Shown: positions 42,969 to 52,818, counted from the stretch's first letter. The stretch: DNA of 64,000 bases from Desulfovibrio sp. ZJ209 (GCF_011039135.1 NZ_JAAKEJ010000005.1:160741-224740), one strand, 5' to 3'. Notes: generated by a model not told the origin, from the letters alone. Numbers and translations: made by a program.

Positions 42969-43739
42969 TCAGCAATACATGCCGCCGTTGACGGCGAGCA
43001 CCTGCCCCGTGATATAGGCGGCCCTGTCCGACGCAAGGAAGGCCACGGCCTCGGCCACGTCCTCGGCCGTCCCCATGCGGCGCAGGGGGATGGACTCCAC
43101 ATAGGACTTCACCACATCCTCGCCGAGCTTGGCCGTCATGTCCGTCTCGATAAAGCCGGGCGCCACGGCGTTGACCGTGATGCCCCGCGCGGCGAGCTCG
43201 CGCGCGTTGGACTTGGTGAGCCCGATGAGCCCGGCCTTGGCCGCGCAATAGTTGGCCTGGCCGGCATTGCCCATCTGGCCGACCACCGAGGCGATATTGA
43301 TGATGCGCCCGGCGCGCCGCCTGCTCATGATTTTCGCTGCCTCGCGGCTGCACGCGAAAGCGCCGCCGAGGTTGACATCCAGCACGCGGTCAAAGTCCTC
43401 GCTTTTCATGCGGATGAGGAAGCCGTCCCTCGTGATGCCCGCATTGTTGACGAGCACGGCCAGATTGACCTTGTCCTTGATCTCGGAGGCGAAAAAGGCC
43501 TCCACCGCGGCATCGTCGCCCACGTCCAGCGCGAAGGCGCGCGCCTCGCCGCCGGCGGCGCGGATGTCCTCCACGGTGCGCTCGGCGTCTTCGGGGCGGC
43601 TCACATAGGTCAGGATAATGAAATAGCCGTCACGGGCGAGCGTGCGGGCGATGGCCCGCCCGATGCCGCGCGAACCCCCGGTGACGAGAGCCACGGGCGC
43701 TTCGGCCCACGAGGCCTGCCCTGTGCTGGAATGTGTCAT
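42969..43739 (-). CDS. fabG: 3-oxoacyl-ACP reductase
   Basis: A 256-residue short-chain dehydrogenase. [11 protein letters not shown] is the NADPH-binding motif, VNNAG follows near residue 98, and the Ser-Tyr-Lys catalytic set ends with NYCAAKAG (Tyr-X3-Lys). It reduces 3-oxoacyl-ACP. An N-terminal extension of about 15 residues precedes the fold. It lies 112 bp before acpP. Confidence 0.96.
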   Translation of the reverse strand: MTHSSTGQASWAEAPVALVTGGSRGIGRAIARTLARDGYFIILTYVSRPEDAERTVEDIRAAGGEARAFALDVGDDAAVEAFFASEIKDKVNLAVLVNNAGITRDGFLIRMKSEDFDRVLDVNLGGAFACSREAAKIMSRRRAGRIINIASVVGQMGNAGQANYCAAKAGLIGLTKSNARELAARGITVNAVAPGFIETDMTAKLGEDVVKSYVESIPLRRMGTAEDVAEAVAFLASDRAAYITGQVLAVNGGMYC

Positions 43740-43834
43740 GGCGAACCACCTCTTCCTTGTGCAGTGCCGGGAAGGAGCATTCTACTCCATGCGCCCGGGA
43801 ATTTCAATGCGCGGGCCGGGGCACCGGCCACCCG

Positions 43835-44821
43835 CTAAAAGCGCAAGAGCGCCGCGCCCCACGTGAGCCCGGCGCCGAAGGCCGTGACCAGCACGCGGTC
43901 GCCGGAACGGATGCGGCCAGCCGCGCGGGCCTCGGCCAGCGCCAGCGGGATGGAGGCGGAGGAGGTGTTGCCGTATTCCGCCACGTTCACGAATACCCTT
44001 TCCCTTTCGACGCCGAGCCGCGAGCCCACGGCCTCAATGATGCGCATGTTGGCCTGGTGCGGCACGAAGAGCGCGATGTCCTTCATGGCAAGGCCGTTGC
44101 GGGAAAGCACGGTCTCGCACACCTGCACCATCTGGCGCACGGCGTGCTTGTAGGTGTCGCGCCCGCGCATGGTGATGAAGAACTGCTCGTCCACGGGGTC
44201 GCCCGCGGCGTAGCGGCAGGAGGTGCCCCCGCCCACGATGATGAGGTCGCGCTGCGCGCCGTCGCTCTGGCAGAGCACGTCCTCCACCGCCGCCGAGCCC
44301 TCGCCGCCCTCGCCGTCGAGCACGCAGGCCGTCGCCGCGTCGCCGAAGAGGACGCAGGTGCTCCTGTCCTGCCAGTTGACACGCCGCGTCATGGCCTCGG
44401 CGCACACGAAGAGGATGCGGCTTTGCGGCGCCTGGGCGAGGAAGGCCTGCCCCAGCGAAAGCCCATAGATAAAGCCCGTGCAGGCCGCGCTGAAATCCAG
44501 GGCCATGACCGGCCCGGCGTCCAGCGCGCCCGCGAGGATGCACGCGATGGAAGGCGAAATATAGTCCGGCGTGCAGGTGGCGGCGAGCACATGGGTGAGG
44601 CCGCGCGGAGCAAGCCCGGCCTCCGCGAGGGAGCGGCGCGCCGCGGCAAGGGCGAGGTCGGAGGCGTTTTCGGTATCGGCAAGCCTGTGCCGGCGCCGGA
44701 TGCCCGTGCGCTCCACGATCCACTGGTCGTTGGTATCCACCAGGCGGGCCAGGTCGTCGTTGGTGACAACGGTTTCGGGCACATGGGCGCACAAGGCGCG
44801 CAGATGGCAGGTAAGGGTCAT
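43835..44821 (-). CDS. fabH: 3-oxoacyl-ACP synthase III
   Basis: A 328-residue KAS III. The catalytic Cys near 112 is in FSAACTGFIYGL, and FVPHQANMRI near 253 holds the active-site His; the third Asn is in the VAEYGNTSSASIPLAL segment. It starts fatty acid chains from acetyl-CoA and malonyl-ACP. It is 42 bp after plsX. Confidence 0.97.
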   Translation of the reverse strand: MTLTCHLRALCAHVPETVVTNDDLARLVDTNDQWIVERTGIRRRHRLADTENASDLALAAARRSLAEAGLAPRGLTHVLAATCTPDYISPSIACILAGALDAGPVMALDFSAACTGFIYGLSLGQAFLAQAPQSRILFVCAEAMTRRVNWQDRSTCVLFGDAATACVLDGEGGEGSAAVEDVLCQSDGAQRDLIIVGGGTSCRYAAGDPVDEQFFITMRGRDTYKHAVRQMVQVCETVLSRNGLAMKDIALFVPHQANMRIIEAVGSRLGVERERVFVNVAEYGNTSSASIPLALAEARAAGRIRSGDRVLVTAFGAGLTWGAALLRF

Positions 44822-44863
44822 GAAGTGTCCGTACAGGTTGCGGAAAAAAGGCGCCCGCGGCGC

Positions 44864-45898
44864 TCAGATGGCGCGGGAAAACCGCGTCAGCTCCTCGTTG
44901 GCGAGAATGGTCTCCGCGAGGCGGGCATTGGTCTCCTTGCGGACATAGGCGCCGCTCATGCGGATGGCGTTGGTCATGGCGCGGGCGTTGGAACGGCCGT
45001 GGCAGACGATGGCGAGCCCCTGGAGGCCCAAAAGCGGCGCGCCGCCGTATTCGGCATAGTCGAGGGTGCGCGCGAACTTGCGGAAAGCCCCGCGCGCGAG
45101 CATGCCCCCGAGCGCGGGGATGAAGCCTGTGGTGAAGACGCGCTTCAACATGCGCACGAGAGCGGAGGCGAGCCCCTCGCTCATCTTGACCACCACATTG
45201 CCCACAAAGCCGTCGCAGACGACCACGTCCACGTCGCCGGTGAAAATGTCGCGGCCTTCGGCATTGCCGATGAAATTCAGGTTGTGGGCCATCTTCAGCA
45301 GCTCATAGGCTTCCTTGACCTGGCTGTTGCCCTTACCCTCCTCCTCGCCGATGCTGAGCAGGCTCACGCGGGGCGCGGCATAGCCGAGCAGATCGCGGGC
45401 GAAGGCGTCGCCCATGAGGCCGAACTGGAAAAGATGGTAGGGCCGGCAGTCCACATTGGCGCCGGCGTCGAGCACGACCACAGGGTCCTTCTCGGTGGGC
45501 AAAAGCGCCGCCAGCGCGGGCCGCTCCACGCCGGGGAGGCGCCCCATGATGAACATGCCGCAGGCCACGGTGGCGCCGGAATGCCCGGCGCTGACCACGC
45601 CGTCGGCCGCGCCCTCGCGGACGAGGCGGCAGGCCACCTGGATGGAGGCGTTCTTCTTGCGCCGCAGGATGTCCGACGGCTTTTCGTTCATGTGCACCAC
45701 GTCGTCGGCCTGGACGATGTCACAACGGGCGTCCCCCAGGTCGAGCTTGGCAAGCTCGGCCTCCACCTTGGGGGTGTCGCCCACAAGGAGGATATGAAGG
45801 TCGTGGAGGCGCGCCGCCTCCACGGCCCCGGGAACGACCACGGCGGGGCCGAAATCCCCGCCCATGGCATCCACGGCGATGACGGGCTTCTCGCGCAT
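44864..45898 (-). CDS. plsX: Phosphate acyltransferase PlsX
   Basis: A 344-residue PlsX. IAVDAMGGDFGP at the start and the segments SAGHSGATVACGMFI, GANVDCRPYHLFQFG and VVVCDGFVGNVVVKMSEG are conserved. It makes acyl-phosphate from acyl-ACP for phospholipid synthesis. The ATG overlaps the rpmF stop by one base (TGATG), the usual rpmF-plsX-fabH order. Confidence 0.97.
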   Translation of the reverse strand: MREKPVIAVDAMGGDFGPAVVVPGAVEAARLHDLHILLVGDTPKVEAELAKLDLGDARCDIVQADDVVHMNEKPSDILRRKKNASIQVACRLVREGAADGVVSAGHSGATVACGMFIMGRLPGVERPALAALLPTEKDPVVVLDAGANVDCRPYHLFQFGLMGDAFARDLLGYAAPRVSLLSIGEEEGKGNSQVKEAYELLKMAHNLNFIGNAEGRDIFTGDVDVVVCDGFVGNVVVKMSEGLASALVRMLKRVFTTGFIPALGGMLARGAFRKFARTLDYAEYGGAPLLGLQGLAIVCHGRSNARAMTNAIRMSGAYVRKETNARLAETILANEELTRFSRAI

Positions 45899-46080
45899 CA
45901 CTCGGATTCGGGCCGGGCGATCACCTGGCGGCCGCGGTAGGCGCCGCAGTTGGGGCACACGCTGTGGGGCGTGGTGGGTTCGCCGCAGGAGCAATAGATG
46001 ACGGCAGGCTTGGCCACACGGTCATGGGAACGGCGCATGCCCTTGCGGGAACGCGATTTCTTGTTTTGCTGAACAGCCAT
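45898..46080 (-). CDS. rpmF: 50S ribosomal protein L32
   Basis: A 60-residue L32. AVQQNKKSRSRKGMRRSHD and the zinc-type CSCGEPTTPHSVCPNCGAYR (four Cys) are typical. ATG 46080 follows AAAAGGAGA. It is first in the rpmF-plsX-fab unit, with a 210-bp divergent gap upstream in which CATAAT (46152-46157, - strand) is a possible -10 without a clear -35. Confidence 0.96.
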   Translation of the reverse strand: MAVQQNKKSRSRKGMRRSHDRVAKPAVIYCSCGEPTTPHSVCPNCGAYRGRQVIARPESE

Positions 46081-46291
46081 TGGGGTCTCCTTTTGGCGGC
46101 TGGCCATGCCGGCTGGTCATGGCGGCACGCCGCCGGGCCCGATACGGGCGAATTATGGGAGACAGTCCATAGCGGAAATTTCGCCGCTTGTCCAGACCTG
46201 CCCCAGCCCGCGGCCGGCGCCGCTCCCTTGCCCGCCGCGCCGCCCTGTGCGAGGATGCGCGGGCGGCCGTGCCCGGGCCGCCGGAGTATCC

Positions 46292-46987
46292 ATGCCACTT
46301 ATCCTGTCCGCACCCCTGCCCGATTGCGCCGCCACCGGGGCCGAAGCACGCCTCACGCAGCTCTGCGCCCGCTGGGAGCGGAGCGTCGCCCCACGGCTCG
46401 CCCCGGCGCAACTGGCCCATTGCCGCCGCTTCGGCCAAGGCGGGGGCGCGCCCGGGGCCCGCGCCTCGCGCCTCCTCGCCCGGCTGCTCGCCCTGCGCGC
46501 GCTGCCCCGCCGCACCACCCTTGAGGGGGATGACCACGGCCGCCCGCGCGTCGCGGGCGCCCCGGGCTGGCACATCGCCTTCAGCCACAGCGGCGCCGCC
46601 GCCTTCTGCCTCGTGCTCAAGCCCGGGGAGACGGCGCAACGTCCGGCAGGGTACGGCGCGGTGGACGCCGAGCCGGCAAGCGCCCTCCCCACCACTGACC
46701 GGGGTTTTGCGGCGCCCGCGCCGACTCCGCGCGCGGGCCTGTGGCGCTGGCTGCTCGCCGAGGCCCTGTTCAAGGCCCGTGGCGCCGCCCCCGAATGCTG
46801 GAAGGACGCGGCCTGCGCGGCCCATGACGGGGCAGGGCATGCCGCCGGATGCTGCACCCTTGCGGGGGCGCCGTTCTCATGGCGCTTTCTTGCCGTTCCC
46901 GGGCATGCGGTGTGCGTTGCCCTCCCGGGGGCCGCACCCTTTTCCGTGGGGCTGCGCTGGCTCGCATGGCAGTCCTTCCTCTCCTGA
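46292..46987 (+). CDS. Putative 4'-phosphopantetheinyl transferase
   Basis: A 231-residue protein with the sparse marks of the Sfp/AcpT family: HIAFSHSGAAAFCLVL (ISHS-like motif), YGAVDAEPAS (the VDxE metal site), and WRWLLAEALFKARG (WxxxEAxxK). The surrounding sequence is Ala/Gly-rich and divergent. Such enzymes load the pantetheine arm onto acyl carrier proteins; the neighbouring acpP-fab genes on the other strand make this plausible. ATG 46292 has a CCGGAG site. It seems to lead the trmD-to-comEC unit. Confidence 0.6.
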   Translation: MPLILSAPLPDCAATGAEARLTQLCARWERSVAPRLAPAQLAHCRRFGQGGGAPGARASRLLARLLALRALPRRTTLEGDDHGRPRVAGAPGWHIAFSHSGAAAFCLVLKPGETAQRPAGYGAVDAEPASALPTTDRGFAAPAPTPRAGLWRWLLAEALFKARGAAPECWKDAACAAHDGAGHAAGCCTLAGAPFSWRFLAVPGHAVCVALPGAAPFSVGLRWLAWQSFLS

Positions 46988-47051
46988 CAAAGCCCTGCTG
47001 AAGCCCCTCCCCCGCATGGACAGGCGGCCGCTTTTCCGGCAAGTTCCCGGC

Positions 47052-48338
47052 ATGCGCTTCCATCTGGTCACGCTCTTCCCCGAATTTTTCGCCTCGCCGC
47101 TCGCCACGGGCCTCATGGGACGCGCGCGCGAGGCCGGCGTGGTGGAGGTGAGCTTTCACGACCCCCGCGCGTTCAGCACCGACAAGCATCATCATGTGGA
47201 CGACCGGCCCTATGGCGGCGGGCCGGGCATGGTGCTCCAGCCAGGGCCGGTGGCCGCGGCCGTGCGCGAGATAGCAACGCCCGGCCGCATCCTCTTCCTC
47301 ACGCCGGCGGGGCGCCCCTTCACCCAGGCCCTCGCCCGCGAATGTGCCCGCGAAGCCGACCTGACCCTCATCTGCGGCCGCTACGAGGGCCTTGACGCGC
47401 GCCTTGCCGCCATCCTGCCGCTCACGCCCGTCTGTGTGGGCGACGCCGTGCTCAACGGCGGAGAGACCGCGGCGCTGGCCGTCATGGAGGCCGTGGGGCG
47501 CCTTGTGCCCGGCTTCATGGGCAAGGAGGCCTCCGGCGAGGACGAGAGCTTTTCCGCCGGCGTCCTCGAATACCCCCACTATACGCGGCCCGAGGTCTTC
47601 GAGGGGCTGGAGGTTCCCGCCGTGCTCCGCAACGGCGACCATGCGGCCATCGCGGCCTGGCGTCGCAGGGAGGCGCTGGCCGCCACCCTGCGCCAGCGCC
47701 CGGAGCTGCTGGACGAGGCGCCCCTCGACCGCGCGGACGCCGCCGCCCTCGCCGCCCTCCCCCGGGAGCGGCCCGGCCGCAACCTCTCCTTTTGCCTCCT
47801 CCACTATCCTGTCCTCCTCGAAGAGAGAAAATGCGGCGCGTCCTCTTTGACAAATCTTGACGTACACGATATAGCCCGGATTTCGCGCAGCTATGGCATG
47901 GGCCCCTTCTATGTGGTGACGCCCCTTGAGGACCAGCTAAGGCTGCTTGGGGCCATCCTCCGCCACTGGGGCGCCCGCGGCCCCTTGCGGCGCGACCGCA
48001 GCCGGGCGCTCTCGCTGGTGCGCGGGGTGCCCACGCTCACGGAGGCCATCGCCGAGGCCACGGCCCGCGCGGGCACGGCGCCGCGCCTTGTGGCAACCTC
48101 CGCGGCATGGCCGGAGAAAAAGCGCGACGCGCCGCCGCTCACGCCCGCAAAGGTGCGGGGCTGGTGCCGCGAGGGCCCGGTGCTGCTCCTGCTCGGCACG
48201 GCGCGCGGCCTCGCGCCCCAAGTGACGGCCCTGTGCGACGGGCGCATGCGGCCCCTGCGTTTTTTGGGCGACAACCATCTTTCCGTGCGCAGCGCGGCGG
48301 CCATCCTGGCCGACAGGATACTGGGCGATTTTTGTTGA
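47052..48338 (+). CDS. trmD: tRNA (guanine-N1)-methyltransferase fused to a second RNA-methyltransferase domain
   Basis: A 428-residue protein. Residues 1 to about 240 are TrmD (MRFHLVTLFPEFF, FHDPRAFSTDKHHHVDDRPY, CGRYEGLDAR, NGGETAALAV), which makes m1G37 in tRNA. From about 250 a second, SpoU/TrmD-fold domain follows (NLDVHDIARISRSYGMGPFY, VLLLLGTARGL, LRFLGDNHLSVRSAAAIL), matching the C-terminal RNA methyltransferase domain attached to TrmD in Desulfovibrio. Its target is unknown. ATG 47016 is an alternative start; neither has a clear ribosome site. rplS follows 45 bp later, as usual. Confidence 0.95.
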   Translation: MRFHLVTLFPEFFASPLATGLMGRAREAGVVEVSFHDPRAFSTDKHHHVDDRPYGGGPGMVLQPGPVAAAVREIATPGRILFLTPAGRPFTQALARECAREADLTLICGRYEGLDARLAAILPLTPVCVGDAVLNGGETAALAVMEAVGRLVPGFMGKEASGEDESFSAGVLEYPHYTRPEVFEGLEVPAVLRNGDHAAIAAWRRREALAATLRQRPELLDEAPLDRADAAALAALPRERPGRNLSFCLLHYPVLLEERKCGASSLTNLDVHDIARISRSYGMGPFYVVTPLEDQLRLLGAILRHWGARGPLRRDRSRALSLVRGVPTLTEAIAEATARAGTAPRLVATSAAWPEKKRDAPPLTPAKVRGWCREGPVLLLLGTARGLAPQVTALCDGRMRPLRFLGDNHLSVRSAAAILADRILGDFC

Positions 48339-48383
48339 AAACGGCGGCCCGCCCCCTTTGCCGGCCCCGATGAAGGAGTTGAC

Positions 48384-48731
48384 ATGGATATCATCAAGAA
48401 GATCGAGCGCGAAAACATGCGCATGGACATGCCCGCCTTCCGCTCGGGCGATACCGTCAAGGTGTACCTGCGCATCGTGGAAGGCGAAAAGGAGCGCATC
48501 CAGGTCTTTCAGGGCAATGTCATCCGCATCCAGCGCGGCACCACCAATGCCAGCTTCACGGTGCGCAAGATCTCCGACGGCGTGGGCGTGGAGCGCATCT
48601 TCCCCATCAACTCGCCCTTCATCGACCATGTGGAGGTCGTGGCCCAGGGCCGCGTGCGCCGCAGCCGCCTCTACTATCTGCGCGGGCGCAAGGGCAAGGC
48701 GGCCCGCATCAAGCCGCGCGCCCGCTACTGA
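48384..48731 (+). CDS. rplS: 50S ribosomal protein L19
   Basis: A 115-residue L19. [32 protein letters not shown] and the C-terminal [18 protein letters not shown] are typical. It lies at the interface of the two ribosome subunits. The GAAGGAG site precedes the ATG by a few bases. The usual upstream partner trmD is present. Confidence 0.98.
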   Translation: MDIIKKIERENMRMDMPAFRSGDTVKVYLRIVEGEKERIQVFQGNVIRIQRGTTNASFTVRKISDGVGVERIFPINSPFIDHVEVVAQGRVRRSRLYYLRGRKGKAARIKPRARY

Positions 48732-48769
48732 GCGCCCCCCGGGGACGCCGGGCGCGCCCGGCGTCCACC

Positions 48770-49492
48770 ATGGCCGGAAGGCTCCACGCTCCCCGGCCGC
48801 ATCTGCCCGGATTTTCCGGGGGCCTGGCGGCTCCTCGTGAGGAGCCGTCTCTTGTGGCGGGCATCGACGAGGCCGGCCGCGGCTGCCTCGCCGGGCCCGT
48901 GGTGGCCTGCGCCGTCATCCTCCCCCCCCGCTTCGATTTGCCCGGCCTCACCGATTCCAAGCTCCTGGGCGCCCGCCAGCGCGAAAAACTGGCGCCGGCC
49001 ATCCGCGCCTGCGCCGTGGCCTGGGGCCTGGGCGTGGTCTGGAGCCGGCGCATCGAGCGCGTGAACATCCTTGAGGCCACGCTCGAGGCCATGGCCCGCG
49101 CGGCCTGTACGCTCAGGACGCCCCCGGCCCTGCTGCTCATCGACGGCAACAGGACCATCCCCGAAGACCTGCTCCTGACGATGTGGCGCAAGGCGCATCA
49201 TGGCGCGGCCCCTCGCCAGCGCGCCCTTGTGGGCGGCGACAGGAGCGAACCGGCCATTTCGGCCGCCTCCGTCCTCGCCAAGACCTTCCGTGACCGCCTC
49301 ATGGCCGCGCTCGGGCGCCGCTGGCCCGGCTACGGCCTTGAACGCCACATGGGCTACGGCACCCGCGAGCATCTGGAAGCCCTGCGGCGCCTCGGCCCCT
49401 GCCCCCTCCACCGGCGCACCTTCCGCGGCGTCTTGCCGGCCGATGAAAGGCCCGCAGCCCTGGGCGCCGCGGCATGGGGCGCCCTGTGCTGA
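48770..49492 (+). CDS. rnhB: Ribonuclease HII
   Basis: A 240-residue RNase HII. The catalytic DEAGRG (Asp33, Glu34) is in [23 protein letters not shown] and [20 protein letters not shown] hold the other acids. It removes ribonucleotides from DNA. The first 28 residues are an extension. A run of eight C lies inside the gene (48922-48929). The start overlaps nothing; rplS is 38 bp upstream, yraN overlaps its end. Confidence 0.95.
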   Translation: MAGRLHAPRPHLPGFSGGLAAPREEPSLVAGIDEAGRGCLAGPVVACAVILPPRFDLPGLTDSKLLGARQREKLAPAIRACAVAWGLGVVWSRRIERVNILEATLEAMARAACTLRTPPALLLIDGNRTIPEDLLLTMWRKAHHGAAPRQRALVGGDRSEPAISAASVLAKTFRDRLMAALGRRWPGYGLERHMGYGTREHLEALRRLGPCPLHRRTFRGVLPADERPAALGAAAWGALC

Positions 49493-49899
49493 AGCGGGAC
49501 GGCAGCCATATCGTCCTCGGGCGCCGGGGCGAGGAGGCGGCCTGCGGCCTTTTGCGCCGGGCCGGGCTGCGCATCCTCGACCGCAACTGGCGCGCCGGGC
49601 GCCTCGAGCTCGACATCGTCTGCCAGGACGGCGCCACCGTGGTCTTTGTGGAAGTGAAGACGCGCTCAAGCGCGGAGCGCGGCGGCCCGGAAGGCGCGCT
49701 CACGCCCGCCAAGCAACGCAGCCTCTCCCGCGCGGCCCAGGCCTGGCTTGCCGCCCATGGCGCGTGGGAGGCGCCCTGCCGTTTCGATGTCGTCTGCCTC
49801 GTGGCCCGCGACGGAACCTTCAGCGCCGAGCACTACCGCCATGCCTTCGACTTCGCCCCGCCTCTGGATCGTCGCCACGCCGCTTGGCAACCCTGGTGA
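49474..49899 (+). CDS. YraN family (UPF0102) nuclease-like protein
   Basis: A 141-residue protein. [40 protein letters not shown] (E-D...E-V-K nuclease-like motif) are the family signature. The fold is that of small endonucleases, but no activity is established. It overlaps rnhB by 19 bp and rsmI by 59 bp. The usual position next to rnhB and rsmI supports the call. Confidence 0.9.
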   Translation: MGRPVLKRDGSHIVLGRRGEEAACGLLRRAGLRILDRNWRAGRLELDIVCQDGATVVFVEVKTRSSAERGGPEGALTPAKQRSLSRAAQAWLAAHGAWEAPCRFDVVCLVARDGTFSAEHYRHAFDFAPPLDRRHAAWQPW

Positions 49900-50680
49900 C
49901 CTCTCGCCCCGCGCCCGCGAGGTACTGGAAACAGCCGACCTCGTGCTTGCGGAAGACACGCGCCGCGCGGCCGCGCTCTTTCGCCGCCTGGGCCTGCCCC
50001 GCCGCCGCTTCCTGAGTTTTTACGAGCAAAATGAGGAGGAACGCCGCGAGGAGGTGCTCACGGCGCTTCGCGGGGGCGCGCAGGTGGCCCTCATTTCGGA
50101 TGCCGGCACCCCGCTTGTGGCCGACCCCGGCTACCGGCTGGTGCGCGCCTGCCGCCGCGAGGGCATCGCGGTCTCGCCGGTGCCCGGGGCATCCGCGCCC
50201 GTGGCCGCGCTCAGCGCCGCAGGGCTTCCGCCTTTGCCCTTCACCTTTCTGGGCTTCCTGCCACGGGACGTGGGGGGCCGGCGCGCGCTTTTCCGCGCCT
50301 ATGCCACCGTCCCGGGCTCGCTCGCCTTTTTCGAGCGCAAGGACAGGCTCGCCGAAAGCCTCGCCCTGGCAGCCGCCATCCTCGGCCCGCGCGAGCTTGC
50401 CATCTGCCGCGAGCTCACCAAGACGCACGAGCAATTCCTGCTCGGGCGCCTTGAGGACGGCGCGGAACTGGCGCGCGACCTGCTCGGCGAGATCACGGTC
50501 ATCATCGGGCCGCCCGAAGGCGCCCCGGAACGTGCCGGCGAAGAGGAGGCCCGTGCCTGCCTGCGCGCCCTGCTCGAGGCGGGGCTCAAGCCGCGCGAGG
50601 CCGCGCGGGAAGCCCACAGCCGCCTTTCCGGCTGGAGCGCCAAGGAGCTCTATGCGCTCATCCCGGGCCTCGATGCCTGA
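49841..50680 (+). CDS. rsmI: 16S rRNA (cytidine1402-2'-O)-methyltransferase
   Basis: A 279-residue tetrapyrrole-methylase-fold enzyme. [18 protein letters not shown] at the start, LVLAEDTRRAAALF and ISDAGTPLVADPGYRLV are diagnostic. It 2'-O-methylates C1402 of 16S rRNA. Its ATG lies within yraN. The tail is Ala/Glu-rich. Confidence 0.95.
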   Translation: MPSTSPRLWIVATPLGNPGDLSPRAREVLETADLVLAEDTRRAAALFRRLGLPRRRFLSFYEQNEEERREEVLTALRGGAQVALISDAGTPLVADPGYRLVRACRREGIAVSPVPGASAPVAALSAAGLPPLPFTFLGFLPRDVGGRRALFRAYATVPGSLAFFERKDRLAESLALAAAILGPRELAICRELTKTHEQFLLGRLEDGAELARDLLGEITVIIGPPEGAPERAGEEEARACLRALLEAGLKPREAAREAHSRLSGWSAKELYALIPGLDA

Positions 50681-50750
50681 GGGCTTCGGCCCGGCCTCCC
50701 CCGTGGACGGGGGCGCCCACTCCATGTAAGATGGCGGCGGAGACGATGCC

Positions 50751-51041
50751 ATGGCCCATTCCATCCGCGAGACGCCCCGGGGCCTCGCCCTGAACCTTGT
50801 CCTCAACCTGCGCGGCGGCCTGCACGCACGGCCCGCGGCGCGGCTCGCCAAGGCGGCGCGCCGCTATTCCGCGGATATCCGCTGCATCACCGAGACCGGC
50901 GAGGCCGACGCCAAGAGCATGCTCGACCTGCTCTCGCTGGCGCCCCCGGCGCAGGCGCAGGTACTCCTCCTTGCCAATGGCGATGACGCGCGCGAGGCCC
51001 TGCTCGAGCTCGGCGCCGTGTTCGCCGACCTGCAGGAATGA
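50751..51041 (+). CDS. ptsH: HPr-family phosphocarrier protein
   Basis: A 96-residue HPr. GLHARPAARLAK holds the phosphorylated His25, and KSMLDL near 55-60 has the regulatory-serine position (Ser56). It carries phosphate from enzyme I to sugar permeases or to regulators. It is 70 bp after rsmI and ends one base before the ptsI ATG. No PTS permease genes are in the window. Confidence 0.93.
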   Translation: MAHSIRETPRGLALNLVLNLRGGLHARPAARLAKAARRYSADIRCITETGEADAKSMLDLLSLAPPAQAQVLLLANGDDAREALLELGAVFADLQE

Positions 51042-51042
51042 C

Positions 51043-52818
51043 ATGGCGCGCGCGGTCATCTACGGCATCCCCGTTTCTCCGGGCCTGGCCCTCGGGGCAA
51101 TCCGGCGCCTGCACGGGGCACCGCGCGGCGAACACCGCCGCATAGCGGACGAAGCCGTCCCCGCCGAAGAGGAGGCCCTGCGCGCGGCCGCGGCCCGCGT
51201 TCGCGCGGAGCTGGAAGCCACGCTCGCGGACATGCCCCCCTCCCTCGCCGACTACGCGGAGATCGTCGGCGCGCAGATGGAGCTCGCGAGCGACCCACGC
51301 CTTGTGGGCACGGCGCTCGCGCGCATCCGGCACCGCAAGATTTGCGCGGCCTGGGCGCTGGAAGAGACGGTGGAGGAGCTTTGCGAGCTCTTTCGCGGCA
51401 TGGACGACCCCTACCTGCGCGACCGGGCCCAGGATGTGCGCGCCATGGGCCTCAGGCTCGGCGAGGCCCTGCAGGGGGAGGCCTCGGGAGCGGGCGGTTT
51501 TCGGGAGGACGCGGGCATTCTGGTTGCCGAAGACCTGGCCCCGGCCGATGTCATGGAGCTCGAGGGGGGCACCGTCCTCGCCATCCTCACCGCCGAGGGC
51601 GGCCCCACCTCGCATACGGCCATCCTCGCGCGCAGCCTGCGCGTGCCGGCCCTTGTGGGCGTCACGGGCCTGCCCGAGGCCGCGCGGGACGGCGAAACGG
51701 CCATCGTGGACGGCCTTTCCGGCCGTGTCCTGCTCACGCCGGACGAGGCCGACCTTGCGCGCTATGCGGAGCGCAAGGCGGCGTACGGGCAGTGGGAGGC
51801 CCATGCCCGGCAGGCGGCGCAGCGCCCCGCCGAAAGCAGGGACGGCGTGGCCCTCTCCGTGCGCGCCAACCTTGAAAACGCCGCCGAGCTCGGCGACATC
51901 GACGAGTGCGGGGCCGACGGGGTGGGCCTTTACCGCACGGAATTTTCCTATCTCGGGCGCGAGCTCCCCGGCGAAGACGAACTCTTTGGAGAATACGCCG
52001 CCGTCGCCGCCCGGCTTGCGCCGCGGCCGGTCATCTTTCGCACGCTGGACGTGGGCGCGGACAAGGCCCTCGCCGCGCATGCCGCCCTGCGCGAGCCCAA
52101 CCCGGCGCTGGGCCTGCGCGGCATCCGTTTCTGCCTTGCCCATGAGGACATGTTCCGCACCCAGTTGCGCGCCCTCTTGCGCGCGGGCGTGGCCGGCAAC
52201 GTGGCCCTCATGCTGCCCATGATCACCGATGCCCGCGAGGTGAGGAGCGTGCGCCGCATCCTTCACGAGCTCAGGCAGGAGCTGGCGGCCGGGGGCGTGG
52301 CCCATGCCGCGCACCTGCCGCTGGGGGTCATGATCGAGACGCCCGCCGCCATCCTCACCGCCGACACCCTGGCGCGGGAATGCGATTTTTTCAGCATCGG
52401 CACCAATGACCTCATCCACTACCTCATGGCCATCGACCGCAACAACCGCCATGTGGCCTACCTGCACGAGCCCCTGCACCCCGCGGTGGTGCGCTCGCTC
52501 AAGCGGGTGGTGGACGCGGCCCACCGCGAGGGCATCCCGGTGTCGGTCTGCGGCGAATTCGCCGCCGACCCCTATGGCGTGGCCCTGCTGCTCGGCATGG
52601 GCGTGGACGCGCTCTCGGCGGCGCCGCGCTTCGTGCCCGGCATCAAGCACATGTTGCGCAAGCTCTCGGCGGACGGCTGCGCCGAGCTCGTCCATACCGT
52701 CCTCAACCTGCCCGACGCGGCCGCCGGCCGCCAGCTCATCCACGAGCGGCTGCACCGCGTGCTCGGGCAGGAGCTCGCCTTCCTCTCCACCAACCACGCA
52801 AAACCCGGCCTGCCATGA
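51043..52818 (+). CDS. ptsI: Phosphoenolpyruvate-protein phosphotransferase (enzyme I)
   Basis: A 591-residue enzyme I. The active His191 is in GGPTSHTAILARS; GADGVGLYRTEFSYL and the PEP-binding segments (LPMITDAREVR, DFFSIGTNDLIHYLMAIDR) are complete. It moves phosphate from PEP to HPr. The ATG begins one base after the ptsH stop, and smpB overlaps its end by 4 bp. Confidence 0.97.
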   Translation: MARAVIYGIPVSPGLALGAIRRLHGAPRGEHRRIADEAVPAEEEALRAAAARVRAELEATLADMPPSLADYAEIVGAQMELASDPRLVGTALARIRHRKICAAWALEETVEELCELFRGMDDPYLRDRAQDVRAMGLRLGEALQGEASGAGGFREDAGILVAEDLAPADVMELEGGTVLAILTAEGGPTSHTAILARSLRVPALVGVTGLPEAARDGETAIVDGLSGRVLLTPDEADLARYAERKAAYGQWEAHARQAAQRPAESRDGVALSVRANLENAAELGDIDECGADGVGLYRTEFSYLGRELPGEDELFGEYAAVAARLAPRPVIFRTLDVGADKALAAHAALREPNPALGLRGIRFCLAHEDMFRTQLRALLRAGVAGNVALMLPMITDAREVRSVRRILHELRQELAAGGVAHAAHLPLGVMIETPAAILTADTLARECDFFSIGTNDLIHYLMAIDRNNRHVAYLHEPLHPAVVRSLKRVVDAAHREGIPVSVCGEFAADPYGVALLLGMGVDALSAAPRFVPGIKHMLRKLSADGCAELVHTVLNLPDAAAGRQLIHERLHRVLGQELAFLSTNHAKPGLP

